Positions 1 to 9,600 of a stretch of DNA of 64,000 nt are shown here, in pieces (the stretch's first letter is position 1; each line of letters starts with the position of its first letter). The notes beneath the pieces are model-generated. The model made no database searches and was not told the origin of the DNA. It worked only from the letters and a program-made list of their open reading frames with translations. The DNA lies in contig NZ_PJRO01000004.1 of assembly GCF_002858745.1 (NCBI RefSeq), positions 62,001 to 126,000 on the forward strand. Direction: 5' to 3'. This DNA is from Mesorhizobium loti. Lineage in GTDB: Bacteria; Pseudomonadota; Alphaproteobacteria; Rhizobiales; Rhizobiaceae. Both the position numbers and the translations under genes were made by a program.

Positions 1-1016
1 AAAATGGCCACGCCCGGGATGGGGGCTGTCACCAGGCTGCGCTGGAGAAGGTCCGACGCATAGTCCCTCTTGGCCGTGGCGAGCGACAGCTCGGTACGCG
101 TCACGGCCAGGTCGCCACGCGATTTGGGATCGGCGATGGCGGCCTGGGAAACCTGCTTGAGTTTGGCCTCCGCAACCATCACGTCCTGTTCGGCAACAGC
201 GAGCTCGTTGCGCAGGGCGGTATCCGACATGCGAAAAAGCAGCTGGCCTTGCTGGACGCTGGCGTTGGGGTCGACCGTGATCGCCTCGACGACACCGTCG
301 ATCGGGGCCGCCACGACCCGCGGCTCGACAGGCGCGACTTCCGCTGGTGCGAGAACCGTCAGCGGTACCGGAATGAACCCCGCAGCGACGAGCATCAAGG
401 CTGCTGCTGCAAGCCATGGCTTGATCGAGACGCGCCGGCGGAGCCGGCGTTCACCGGTCAGTGCCGTCCATGCGTGGGCATAGGTGTCGGCCAACCGGGC
501 GGCCACCACCAGATCGCCTTCGTTCCAAGGCACTTCGCGCGCCAGCAGCATGCCACCGAACACGCGGCCGGTTCGCAACCTGAACGGCAACCAGAGTAGG
601 AAACGATAGGGATAGGCCTTGTGCTCTTCGTCGCCGGGCGGACAATAGGCCGGCAGGACGAATTCGCGCTTGCCATCGAGACCGGCATCGGCTTCCAGAG
701 CCAGGGTAACGGTTTCGATCCAGCGGATGCGCGGTGAATCCCGTTCGACTTTTCCGATCGAGGAAACGGCCTCGACACGGTGCCGCGTTCCTTTGGCCCT
801 AAAAACAAAGATTTGCCGTGCCCGCGTGAGCCTGAGCGTGTCGTTGGCGATCAGAAAGACCAGCTCGCCGACCGTTTCGCAGCGCCTGGCGTCGGCTTCG
901 ATCTTCAAAAGCAGGTCAAATGCCTGCTGGTTCTGCGGTTGCGGCGGGTTTGATGCGGCCTTGGTCTGGATCAAGGCCGGTCCGGTCAGATTGCGCTGGA
1001 CGTTTTTCTCAGCCAT
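1..1016 (-). CDS. HlyD-family adaptor with N-terminal GAF-like domain (partial, C-terminus beyond the left edge)
   Basis: An open frame runs without a stop from an ATG at 1016 to the window edge, so about 338 residues are visible and the C-terminus is missing. Residues 30-190 look like a GAF-type sensor domain in the cytoplasm (motifs FDLLLKIEADARRC, LANDTLRLTRARQIFVF-like start, PYRFLLWLPF, ADTYAHAW). One membrane segment follows near residues 197-220 (PWLAAAALMLVAAGFIPV), then a lipoyl/barrel-sandwich half (VVAAPIDGVVEAITVDPN) and a coiled-coil stretch rich in Ala, Glu and Lys. This is the layout of a periplasmic membrane-fusion adaptor. It overlaps the upstream adaptor gene by 8 bases (ATGGCTGA), so the two are translationally coupled. 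The probable job is to link an inner-membrane export component, not visible here, to the TolC-like protein at 1895-3358. GAF assignment is by eye and less certain than the adaptor call. Confidence 0.8.
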   Translation of the reverse strand, partial: MAEKNVQRNLTGPALIQTKAASNPPQPQNQQAFDLLLKIEADARRCETVGELVFLIANDTLRLTRARQIFVFRAKGTRHRVEAVSSIGKVERDSPRIRWIETVTLALEADAGLDGKREFVLPAYCPPGDEEHKAYPYRFLLWLPFRLRTGRVFGGMLLAREVPWNEGDLVVAARLADTYAHAWTALTGERRLRRRVSIKPWLAAAALMLVAAGFIPVPLTVLAPAEVAPVEPRVVAAPIDGVVEAITVDPNASVQQGQLLFRMSDTALRNELAVAEQDVMVAEAKLKQVSQAAIADPKSRGDLAVTRTELSLATAKRDYASDLLQRSLVTAPIPGVAI

Positions 1017-1755
1017 CGGGAGCCTTGAAGCTTGCCGGGCCGCTCATTCCGGGCAAAACACCAGCCGGCTCGCCGGTAAAACGGCCGATGACTTTCACTG
1101 TCTGGCTGACGGGATCGACCACCGCCGAAACCCGCTGGACCTCGGCCGGCAGAACCTGACCTGTTTCCTCGATCTTGAGTTCGAAACCGACGCCCGGCTT
1201 CAGCCATTTGAGCCATTGTGACGGCAGCAGGATCTCGATTTCCAACTGTGACTGACCGACGATCTGCATGATGGGCTGGGTGCGGTCGGGTATTTCGTAG
1301 GCATGCGCCCGCATGACGGCGACGCGGCCATCGAATGGCGCCTTGATGGTGCAGCGGGAGAACTTGCTCCGATAGGCTTCCAGTGCGGCAGAGGCCTGAT
1401 CCGCCTTGGCCTTCGACAGCGCCACTTCGAACTTGCCGGCAGCATTCAGCTTGGCCAGCCGGGCGTTGTTTTCATAGGTGATCTGTTCGGCCCTGAGTTG
1501 CGCTTCGGCTGATTTCATTTCGGCGGCGAGGTCGCCGCAGTCGAAGGTGGCGAGGATGTCACCGCGCTTGAAGGCCTGCCCTTCGCGAAACGGCAACGTC
1601 TCGACCCGAAAACCAAGATCCGTGGATATCCAGGCTTCATCGATCGAACGCACGATCCCGCGAGACGAGGTTTCTTCGCCCTGGGAAAGGGTCGGCAGGG
1701 CAAGCATAAAACCTGCAACCAGCGTTAGGATGCGGGCGCAACGTGATGCAAGCAT
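1009..1755 (-). CDS. Periplasmic adaptor subunit (HlyD/RND-type membrane fusion protein)
   Basis: This 248-residue protein has a signal peptide (MLASRCARILTLVAGFMLAL, cut near LSQGEE), a split lipoyl domain (FRVETLPFREGQAFKRGDIL and IKAPFDGRVAVMRAHAYE), a central alpha-helical hairpin (residues 75-130) and a beta-barrel region ending at GMSGPASFKAPDG. Those are the parts of an adaptor that bridges the inner membrane to a TolC channel. It is short for the family because it lacks the long membrane-proximal tail. The ATG at 1755 is chosen because GGAGGAG sits 7 bases upstream; a TTG six bases further out is less likely. It lies downstream of the TolC-like gene and overlaps the GAF-HlyD gene. Role in exporting the giant protein encoded divergently is inferred from position only. 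Confidence 0.87.
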   Translation of the reverse strand: MLASRCARILTLVAGFMLALPTLSQGEETSSRGIVRSIDEAWISTDLGFRVETLPFREGQAFKRGDILATFDCGDLAAEMKSAEAQLRAEQITYENNARLAKLNAAGKFEVALSKAKADQASAALEAYRSKFSRCTIKAPFDGRVAVMRAHAYEIPDRTQPIMQIVGQSQLEIEILLPSQWLKWLKPGVGFELKIEETGQVLPAEVQRVSAVVDPVSQTVKVIGRFTGEPAGVLPGMSGPASFKAPDG

Positions 1756-1796
1756 CGACAAGCTCCTCCTCCGGTTCTTGCCATCCGGCGCTACCA

Positions 1797-1890
1797 GCGC
1801 ATCGGCCCGAAAATCGGAATCGATTTTCGGAAAAGCACGAAGCGTCGATTCAACGTGTTAGCGCGTCCTTGCGCATCCATTCGGACGCGC
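1797..1890. repeat. Type B RIME-like intergenic repeat inside the secretion operon
   Basis: About 94 bases between the TolC-like gene and the first adaptor gene. It contains CCGAAAATCGGAATCGATT followed by TTCGG, and ends in GCGCATCCATTCGGACGCGC. It is clearly homologous, in the opposite orientation, to 61012-61113. Both copies have internal inverted repeats able to fold. The element starts 5 bases beyond the TolC stop codon, so it would be part of the polycistronic mRNA. Confidence 0.75.
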
Positions 1891-1894
1891 GGTG

Positions 1895-3358
1895 CTACTG
1901 CAGGCCGGCGACCTCCAGCCTGGCCTTGGTTCCCTCCTGGGTCCACATGCCTTTGAGTTTTTCCGCTATGACGGCAACGCTTGCATTGGTGTTCAAATCC
2001 CGCGGGAAGGGATCCAGACCCAGCGAGGCGTAGACGTTTGCGTAGGCGTTCTGCAGATCGGCATAGGCCATGTCGAACTTGGCATCGGCCAGCAGAGCAT
2101 TCATCTCTTCGCGGATCAAAATCTGCTGGCTTGTCTTCTGCGCCTCTGTTTCCGATCTCACCTGCTTGAGGATGCGGTGGGAGACATTGGAAAGCGCGGC
2201 CGCCGTGCCGTAGGACTTTCGCTGATGTGCATAACGAACACGGCTGATGTGAACCTGCGTCATGATTGCCATGGCGACCGAAAGCGACCTCGCGTCGAGA
2301 GCGTCGCCTTGAGCTGCGACCTTTTTCATGACGACCGGCATGGTTGCCAGCTTCATGAGGTTCCAGCTGACCTTGGCTCCCCACGATATCCAGTCATTCG
2401 ACGCGATGAACTTGTTGGAATCGTAGTTTACGCCGGCATAGAGGTTGAAGTTCGGAAGCAGTTCGAGAAGTGCCGCATCTACTTCCTTGTCGTTGATGCG
2501 CATGCGATAGGCGACTTCGCGCATCTCTGGACGGTTAGTCGCTGCAACCTGAAACAGATCGCCGACCTTGTCGGGTAATCCCAGTTTTGTCGGCCGGCGA
2601 CTGGGGACGGCCAGAGTGTATTTCGAGCCGGGCTTTACATTCATCAGCGCCGCCAGCTGGCTCTTGGCGACCTGCAGTTCGCCTTCCAGAAGTTCGATCT
2701 CGCGCTGGATCTGGATCAGTTCGCGTTCATAGGTCAAGGCTACGAGAGGCGAGCTTTCCGCACTGTTGGCCAGCCGCCGCGTATCTCTTAACGCACCGGC
2801 GATGCGCCCCTGCAGTGCATGCATGCGCCCGACGAGACGCTCATAGCTGGCGGCCCGCCAATAGGCGGTGCGCACGTCCTCGATCACCCGATTGACGATC
2901 TTGCGCTTCATCTCCTCCTGGATGAGCGCTTCGTCGGCGGCTTGCTTGGCGCGCACATAGGAAAGACCGAAATCAAGGATGTTCCACGAGAAGGTGAGGT
3001 CGTCGCTGAAGATATCCTTGTCGCGCGTCGACGGTGTGCTTGCGTCCGCTTCGTTGCGGCCGGCATAACCCGAACTGGCCACCAGTTTGGGCAGGGCAGA
3101 GTAGTTCGCCAGATCGAGTTCACGGACCTTCAGAGCGGCCTCCATGATCTCGACTTTCGTATCCAGGTTGTATTTGAGCGCGCGCGCCATGGCCTCATAG
3201 AGGCTGATGGGACCACTGACCGGTTCCTGGTCCGCTGTCGCCCGAACAAGTCGCTCATTCGCGAAGGCCAGGGTCTGGTCCTTCGACAGAGGCTCGATCT
3301 TGATCGCACAGCCCGCCGCCAGAAAACCGGCGGATAGTGCCACTATCCCCATCTTCAA
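1895..3358 (-). CDS. TolC-family outer-membrane export channel, lipoprotein type
   Basis: The 487-residue product starts with a lipoprotein signal (GFLAAGC, lipobox Cys about residue 17) and then has the two long helical repeats typical of TolC/OprM channels (ISLYEAMARALKYNLD, the helix LGLPDKVGDLFQVAATNRPE, and FDMAYADLQNAYANVYASLG at the end of the second repeat). It would form the outer-membrane and periplasmic tunnel of an export system. The frame opens at a TTG (3358, giving MKMG) or an ATG at 3352; I chose the TTG because it adds a Lys to an otherwise uncharged lipoprotein leader, but no ribosome site decides it. First gene of the leftward operon and divergent from the giant surface-protein gene, which suggests it exports that protein. 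Confidence 0.88.
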   Translation of the reverse strand: MKMGIVALSAGFLAAGCAIKIEPLSKDQTLAFANERLVRATADQEPVSGPISLYEAMARALKYNLDTKVEIMEAALKVRELDLANYSALPKLVASSGYAGRNEADASTPSTRDKDIFSDDLTFSWNILDFGLSYVRAKQAADEALIQEEMKRKIVNRVIEDVRTAYWRAASYERLVGRMHALQGRIAGALRDTRRLANSAESSPLVALTYERELIQIQREIELLEGELQVAKSQLAALMNVKPGSKYTLAVPSRRPTKLGLPDKVGDLFQVAATNRPEMREVAYRMRINDKEVDAALLELLPNFNLYAGVNYDSNKFIASNDWISWGAKVSWNLMKLATMPVVMKKVAAQGDALDARSLSVAMAIMTQVHISRVRYAHQRKSYGTAAALSNVSHRILKQVRSETEAQKTSQQILIREEMNALLADAKFDMAYADLQNAYANVYASLGLDPFPRDLNTNASVAVIAEKLKGMWTQEGTKARLEVAGLQ

Positions 3359-3669
3359 TGTGCCGAACCCCGGATCTGCCCCGCCCGCCCGAGCTAAGCC
3401 CGTCCCGATTCGTTACAGGAACAGACTTACCGTGTCTTCGCGGCGGTCCGCAATCGAAAAACCGCAACGGAATGAACGACAAAAATACAGGTTTGCTGTT
3501 CTCCATGATTTGGCTTGAGGATTTTCTGGAGCTGGTTCAAGTTAGGCTTGCTAAGCGGGTGATTTTCAATCGAATCACCGGCATTTGTTGTCGGGTGGGC
3601 GCCTGGTAACAGATGGGCGAGGGGCTTAACTTCAAGGGGCGCTAATATAGCGTCCCTGCGGGTGCGGCC
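3359..3669. promoter_or_regulatory. Divergent promoter region between TolC-like operon and giant gene
   Basis: 311 bases with no supported gene. It must hold the promoters of both divergent units. The only clear structure is the near-palindrome GGGCGCTAATATAGCGTCCC at 3637-3656, with CGCTA and TAGCG arms, ending 13 bases before the ATG of the giant gene where a ribosome site would be expected; no good Shine-Dalgarno is visible there. I see no convincing -35/-10 pair. Confidence 0.5.
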
Positions 3670-6600
3670 ATGAATGAACGTCCTCGTCATCCGAGCTCCA
3701 GCACAGCCGGCGATCCGGCTGGTTCCCGCAAATCCTGGAACCGTCTTTCTATATCGCTCATGGAGCTCGAGCAGCGCATCGCATTTGACGCGGCAGGCGC
3801 AGCCACGGTCGAGAAAACGCAACAAGCCGACACGGAGCCGGCGGCCCCTGTCAGAGATCAGCAGGAGGGCGCTGCCGATATAGATCACGCGGCGCTGGTG
3901 GAAGCTCTAAAGCAACCAGTGGATGTGAGCAGCGAAACGCAGCCACTGGATGTATCGCAGGCCGATCATCCGACCCAGGTCGTCTTCGTCGACAGCTCGG
4001 TGCCCGATTACGACAAGCTTCTGCAGAATATCGGGGGTGACTACGAAGTCGTCGTTCTCGATGCCAATCAGGATGGGGTCGAGCAGATGGCCAATGTCCT
4101 GAAGGACATGAAGGACGTTGAGGCCATCCACATCATCTCGCACGGCAGCCAGGGCAGTTTGAGCCTCGGATCGGCGACGGTGACCGCCAATTCGATGATG
4201 GGGGAATATGCGGATGAGTTTCGAGGCCTGCGCTCATCGCTGAGCGAGGACGCCGATATACTGATCTACGGATGCGATTTCGCGGAAGGCGAAACCGGGG
4301 CTGTTGCTGCGGACATGATGGGGCGTCTTACCGGTGCCGACATCGCGGCTTCCGATGATCGCACCGGCGCGGCCGCGCTTGGAGGCGACTGGGATCTCGA
4401 ATATCGCTTCGGCGACGTCACGACCGACCTGGCGGTGAACCGGGACACGCAGGACAGCTTTGCCGACCTGCTGACAGCGCCGGCATCGACCGGTGACGGC
4501 GCGCTTCTCATCTCGGTCAACAAGACGATCTACAGCGTCGATGTCCTGACCGGTAAAGCCACCGCTCTCACGACGGTGCCGGCGACGGTCGGTGGCATAG
4601 CCGTCAGTGCCACCATCAATTCGCTGGCGGTCGATCAGGCCAACGGCTTGATCTACTACACCGACAGCGATGGCGTGGCCACGAATCGCGCGCTGTTTGC
4701 GTATGATTACATCAACAACACCCACATCGTCATTGATAGCAATCTTACCGACAATGGCGCCGGGGCGAGCATCACGGTTGGAACGACGGGTGTCGGCAGC
4801 GGTGCTGCTGCGTTCTACAATGGAGCACTCTATCTCGGTGTAGAAAACATCACCGGCGCCAACGATCAGATATTCAAGATTACCTTCACCAACGGCGGAC
4901 GCACGGTCAGCACCGCTTCGACCTTCGGCGCGCAGATAACGGCGACCAATGACTGGGGCGATTTCGCCATCGACAGCGCCAACAACGCATTGCTGAGCAT
5001 CTCCGGAACGACGGTCACCCGCTACAGCCTGGTCGATGGGACAAGTCCGGGGAGCTACACCATCAGCGTTACGGGCGCCCAGGGCGGTGGCGATCTCAAC
5101 GGCAACACCTACCTCGTCGGCAATGTCATCCAGCGTATCAATCCGCTCACCGGCGCGACGGTAGGGTCTGCGGTAACGGTCACCACCAACGGCTCGACGG
5201 CATTGACGGGCGCCAGCGATGCCACGACCTGGACACCTGCCACCGGCAGCATCGGCGACAAGATATTCGATGACAACAATTCGAATGGAACTTTCGACGC
5301 CGGTGATGTCGGACTCGGCAACGTCACCGTGCAACTGATCGATGATATCGATGGCGACGGCGTGGTGGATGCGGGCGAGCGGGTATTGGCCACCGATACC
5401 ACGGATGCCAACGGCAACTATCTCTTCACCAACGTGTTGCCCGGACAATACATCGTCCGCGTCACCGACGCGAACGGCGTCGTCAATTCTGCGCCATCGA
5501 CAACCGGTGGCTTGACCAGGACTGCCAGCCTGGCGCTGATCGGTGCCAGTTCCCTTGCAGCCGATTTCGGTTTCGCCGTGGCTGCCCCGATCGTGGATCT
5601 GAATTCGGGCCTGACCACATCCGACGTCGTTACCAATGGTGGCTTCTCCGGCACGACGGGTTGGGTTGTTGGTGGCACAGGTGGGACAACATCCAACGGC
5701 TTCGCGTGGACGACAGACAATTCGACCGGGACGTTGACGCAGTCCGGAATCAGTGGCTGGAATCTGGGACAGGCGCCCTCCGGTTCCGCTCAACTTGTCT
5801 TCGATTTCGGCTGGAACAACGGCAGCCCTGACAACAGCTCCGTTGCAACGCTCGAGATATCCGTCGGCGGCGTCATCTACGCGCGCATCACCTCGGGGGC
5901 ATCGGGGTCGACCACCGCCACGATTGCTTACCTGAACGGCGCTACAGGCAGTCCGGCAACGGTCACTGCGACGACGTTCGGGTCCTGGACGACGGTCCCG
6001 ATCACCATCAACCTGCCCACAACGGTTTCGGCCACCGGTGATCTGCAGTTTTCGTACAATTCCGGCGGCAATATTCTGATACCCGGCCGCGACGACTTCT
6101 TCATCGACAACGTACGCGCATTGACTTTGGTCGATGCAACGGCCGGTGTGGATTTCGCGACGTCCTATACCGAGAACGGTGCCGGCGTATCGATTTCCGA
6201 CACCGACAATACCGTCCGCGATTCCGACAGCGCCAACATGCGCTCGGCCACGATCGTGCTGACGAATGCCCTTGCCGGAGATGTGCTCAATGTGGGTTCC
6301 CTGCCGGCAGGTATCAGCGCGGTGACGGATACATCCGTGGCTGGGCAGATCACGATCAGGCTGACCGGCGTCGCGAGCAAGGCGGACTATGCCACCGCCA
6401 TTCGTGCCATTACCTTCTCCAACACTGGTGACAACCCGTCGGCGACCAACCGTATCATCAACGTCACCGTCAACGATGGAGCACAGAACTCTGCCGTTGC
6501 AACAACCACGATCACAGTCGCCGCGGTCAACGACGCGCCGGTGAACAGCCTTCCTGGTTCCGGCTGGACCACCAACGAAGACACCAGTGTCGCGCTCAAT

Positions 6601-9600
6601 GGGTTGTCGATAGCGGACCCGGATGTCGGCAGCAGCGCCGTAACCGTCACATTGTCCGTCGGCTCCGGCACACTGTCGGCTGCTTCCGCCGGTGGAGTGA
6701 CGGTGTCGGGTTCCGGCACCGGCACAGTCGTGCTTTCAGGCACGCTTGCGAACATCAACGCCTATCTGGCCACGGCCTCGGCCCCCGTCTATACGCCCGT
6801 TGCCAACGCCAACGGCCCCATTACGCTGACCATGGTCACCAATGACGGCGGCAACACCGGCACCGGCGGCGTGCTCACCGACACCGATGTCCGCACTATC
6901 ACCATCACGCCCATCAACGATGCGCCTACGGTCGATCTCAACGGCGATCCCGCGGTGAGCGTCCCGGTGTCGAATGGCGGCGTGTTTTCGCAACCGAGTG
7001 TCGATGCTGGCGCCGAACGGACGAACACGCTCACATTTACCGTGGTCAGCAACCAGCTCGCCGATCAGACCCGCGCCGTCGTGGCCATGACGACGGTGGA
7101 CGATGCCTTCCGCATTGTCATCAATGGCAGGGCGATCACGTCGGGTGCCATTGGGGTCGATGCCGGCAATGCCGCCGCCACGCGTCTGACATTTGCCGAT
7201 GGAAGCTCGGTCGTGAGCGGATGGGTGGCCAACTCGAACGGCCTGGCTCGTGTCGAGGTGCGGATCACCGAAGCGGGCATAGAGTTCTGGGGAACACGCA
7301 CATCCACGTCGACGGCTCTGGAGCAACTGTTCTATCCCACCGGTACGGGTGGATTGCTTGCCCTCCCGGATTTCATCGCCGGAGCAAACACGATCGTCAT
7401 CGCCAATCCCGACGGCAGCGGACCGGAATCGATCAGCGGCGTGGTGACCGTGACGACGCAGGATGTCGACTTTTCCTCCACCTACACAGAGGGCGGAGCA
7501 GGGGCGGCGATCGCGGATCTCGACAGGGTCGTGGGTGATATCGACGACACCAACATGGAGTCGGCGTCGATCATCATCACCAATGGCAAGGTCGGTGATA
7601 TCCTTTCCGTGACGGGTGGTTTACCTGCGGGCATAACGGCAAACTGGAACGCGGCGACCTTCACGCTCACACTGACAGGATCGGCCACCAAGGCTGCCTA
7701 TGAGGCAGCCATCGGCCAGATTCGCTATTCGTCCACGTCCGACAATCCCACTTTGGGCGGCAGTGCGACGTCGAGAACCATCAATGTCACGGTCAACGAC
7801 GGTGACATCAACTCGAATACGGCGGTTGCCACGATCGCCATCACAGCGGTCAATGACGCCCCGGTCAACACCTTGCCGTCCGGTGGGTGGACGACGAACG
7901 AGGATACCAGCGTCACGCTTACCGGGCTGGCGGTGACCGATCTCGATGCCAATGGCGGCACCATCACGGTAACGCTCTCGGTCGGCTCCGGAACCTTGAA
8001 TGCCCTGGCCGGAGGTGGGGTCGGGGTGTCCGGTTCCGGCACCGCGACCGTTACGCTGACCGGCACGCTGACTGCGATCAACGCCTATCTGGCGTCGGCT
8101 TCCGCGCCGGTCTACGTGCCGGTAGCCGACGCGAATGGCCCGGTCACGCTGACCATGACCACCAACGACGCAGGCAACACCGGCACAGGCGGACCGCTGA
8201 CCGATATCGATACCGCGACCATAACCATTGTTCCGGTCAATGACGCACCGGTTCTCGATCTCGATGCCTCGGGGGCGGGAACCGGGTTCTCTACCACCTA
8301 TACCGAAAACGGCGCCGGCGTCGCGATTGCCGATACCGACAGCCTGATCACCGATATCGACAGCGTCAACATGGCGTCGGCAACCGTGGTCATCGCCAAC
8401 GGGCAGGCCGGCGACGTGCTTTCGATCGCGGGCACACTGCCGGCTGGCATCACGGCTGTCTGGAATCCGGCAACCTTCACTTTGACGTTGAGCGGTTCAG
8501 CCACCAAGGCGGCGTACGAAACGGCGCTGGAGCAAGTGCGCTACGCTTCGACGTCGGAGAACCCATCCACGACACCTCGCACCGTCAGCGTTACCGTCAA
8601 TGACGGCGCGGCCAACTCGAACACCGCGATTGCGACGGTCAACGTCATTGCCGTCAATGATGCGCCGGTGAACACCGTTCCGGGGCCTGCGAGCGTTGCG
8701 GAAGATGTGCTGACCGCCATTTCCGGCATTTCGGTCGCCGATGTCGACAATGGCACGGTGACGGTGACCCTCTCGGTCGCCAATGGCACGCTTTCGCCTT
8801 CGGTCATCGCTGGAACGGTGACTGGCAACAACACCACGACCGTAACGATCTCCGGGACGGTTGCCGAAGTGAACAGCGTGCTCGCCTCGCTGCGCTATCA
8901 GGGCAATGCCGACTACAACGGCAGCGATACATTGACGGTCGCGACTTCGGACGGTGCGCTGAGCGATACTGATACGGTCGCGATTACGGTGACGCCGGTT
9001 GCCGACATCGTTGCCGACAATGTCGCGACTAGTGAAGACACGCCGATCAGCTTCAACGCCATCACCGGAACCAATGGCGCCTCGGCGGATAATTTCGAGA
9101 ATGCCGGCCGTGCGATCACGGCGGTGACGCAGCCACCGGCAGGGCAGGGGGCCGTCGCCTTCAACGCCGACGGCACCATCACCTATACTCCGGCGGCGAA
9201 TTTCAACGGGATCACGTCCTTCACCTATACGGTGACATCCGGCGGCGTCACCGAAACCGCCACTGTTACGGTCACCGTGAATGCCGTCAACGATGCACCG
9301 GTCAACACCCTGCCGGCATTGGGCTGGACAACGAACGAAGACACGGCGGCAGCGCTGACTGGCCTCTTCGTTTCCGATCCGGATGCCGGAACCGGGATCA
9401 TCACCGTCAGGCTCGATGTCGGTTCCGGCACGCTGGCTGCTTCCGGCGGCGGTGGGGTTGCCATATCCGGCTCGGGCAGCAGCGCGCTGACACTTACCGG
9501 TACGCTGGCTGACATCAACGCTTACCTTGCCTCGGCATCTGCGCCGATATTTACGCCGGTTGCCAATGCGAATGGCTCGGTCACACTGACGATGACCACC

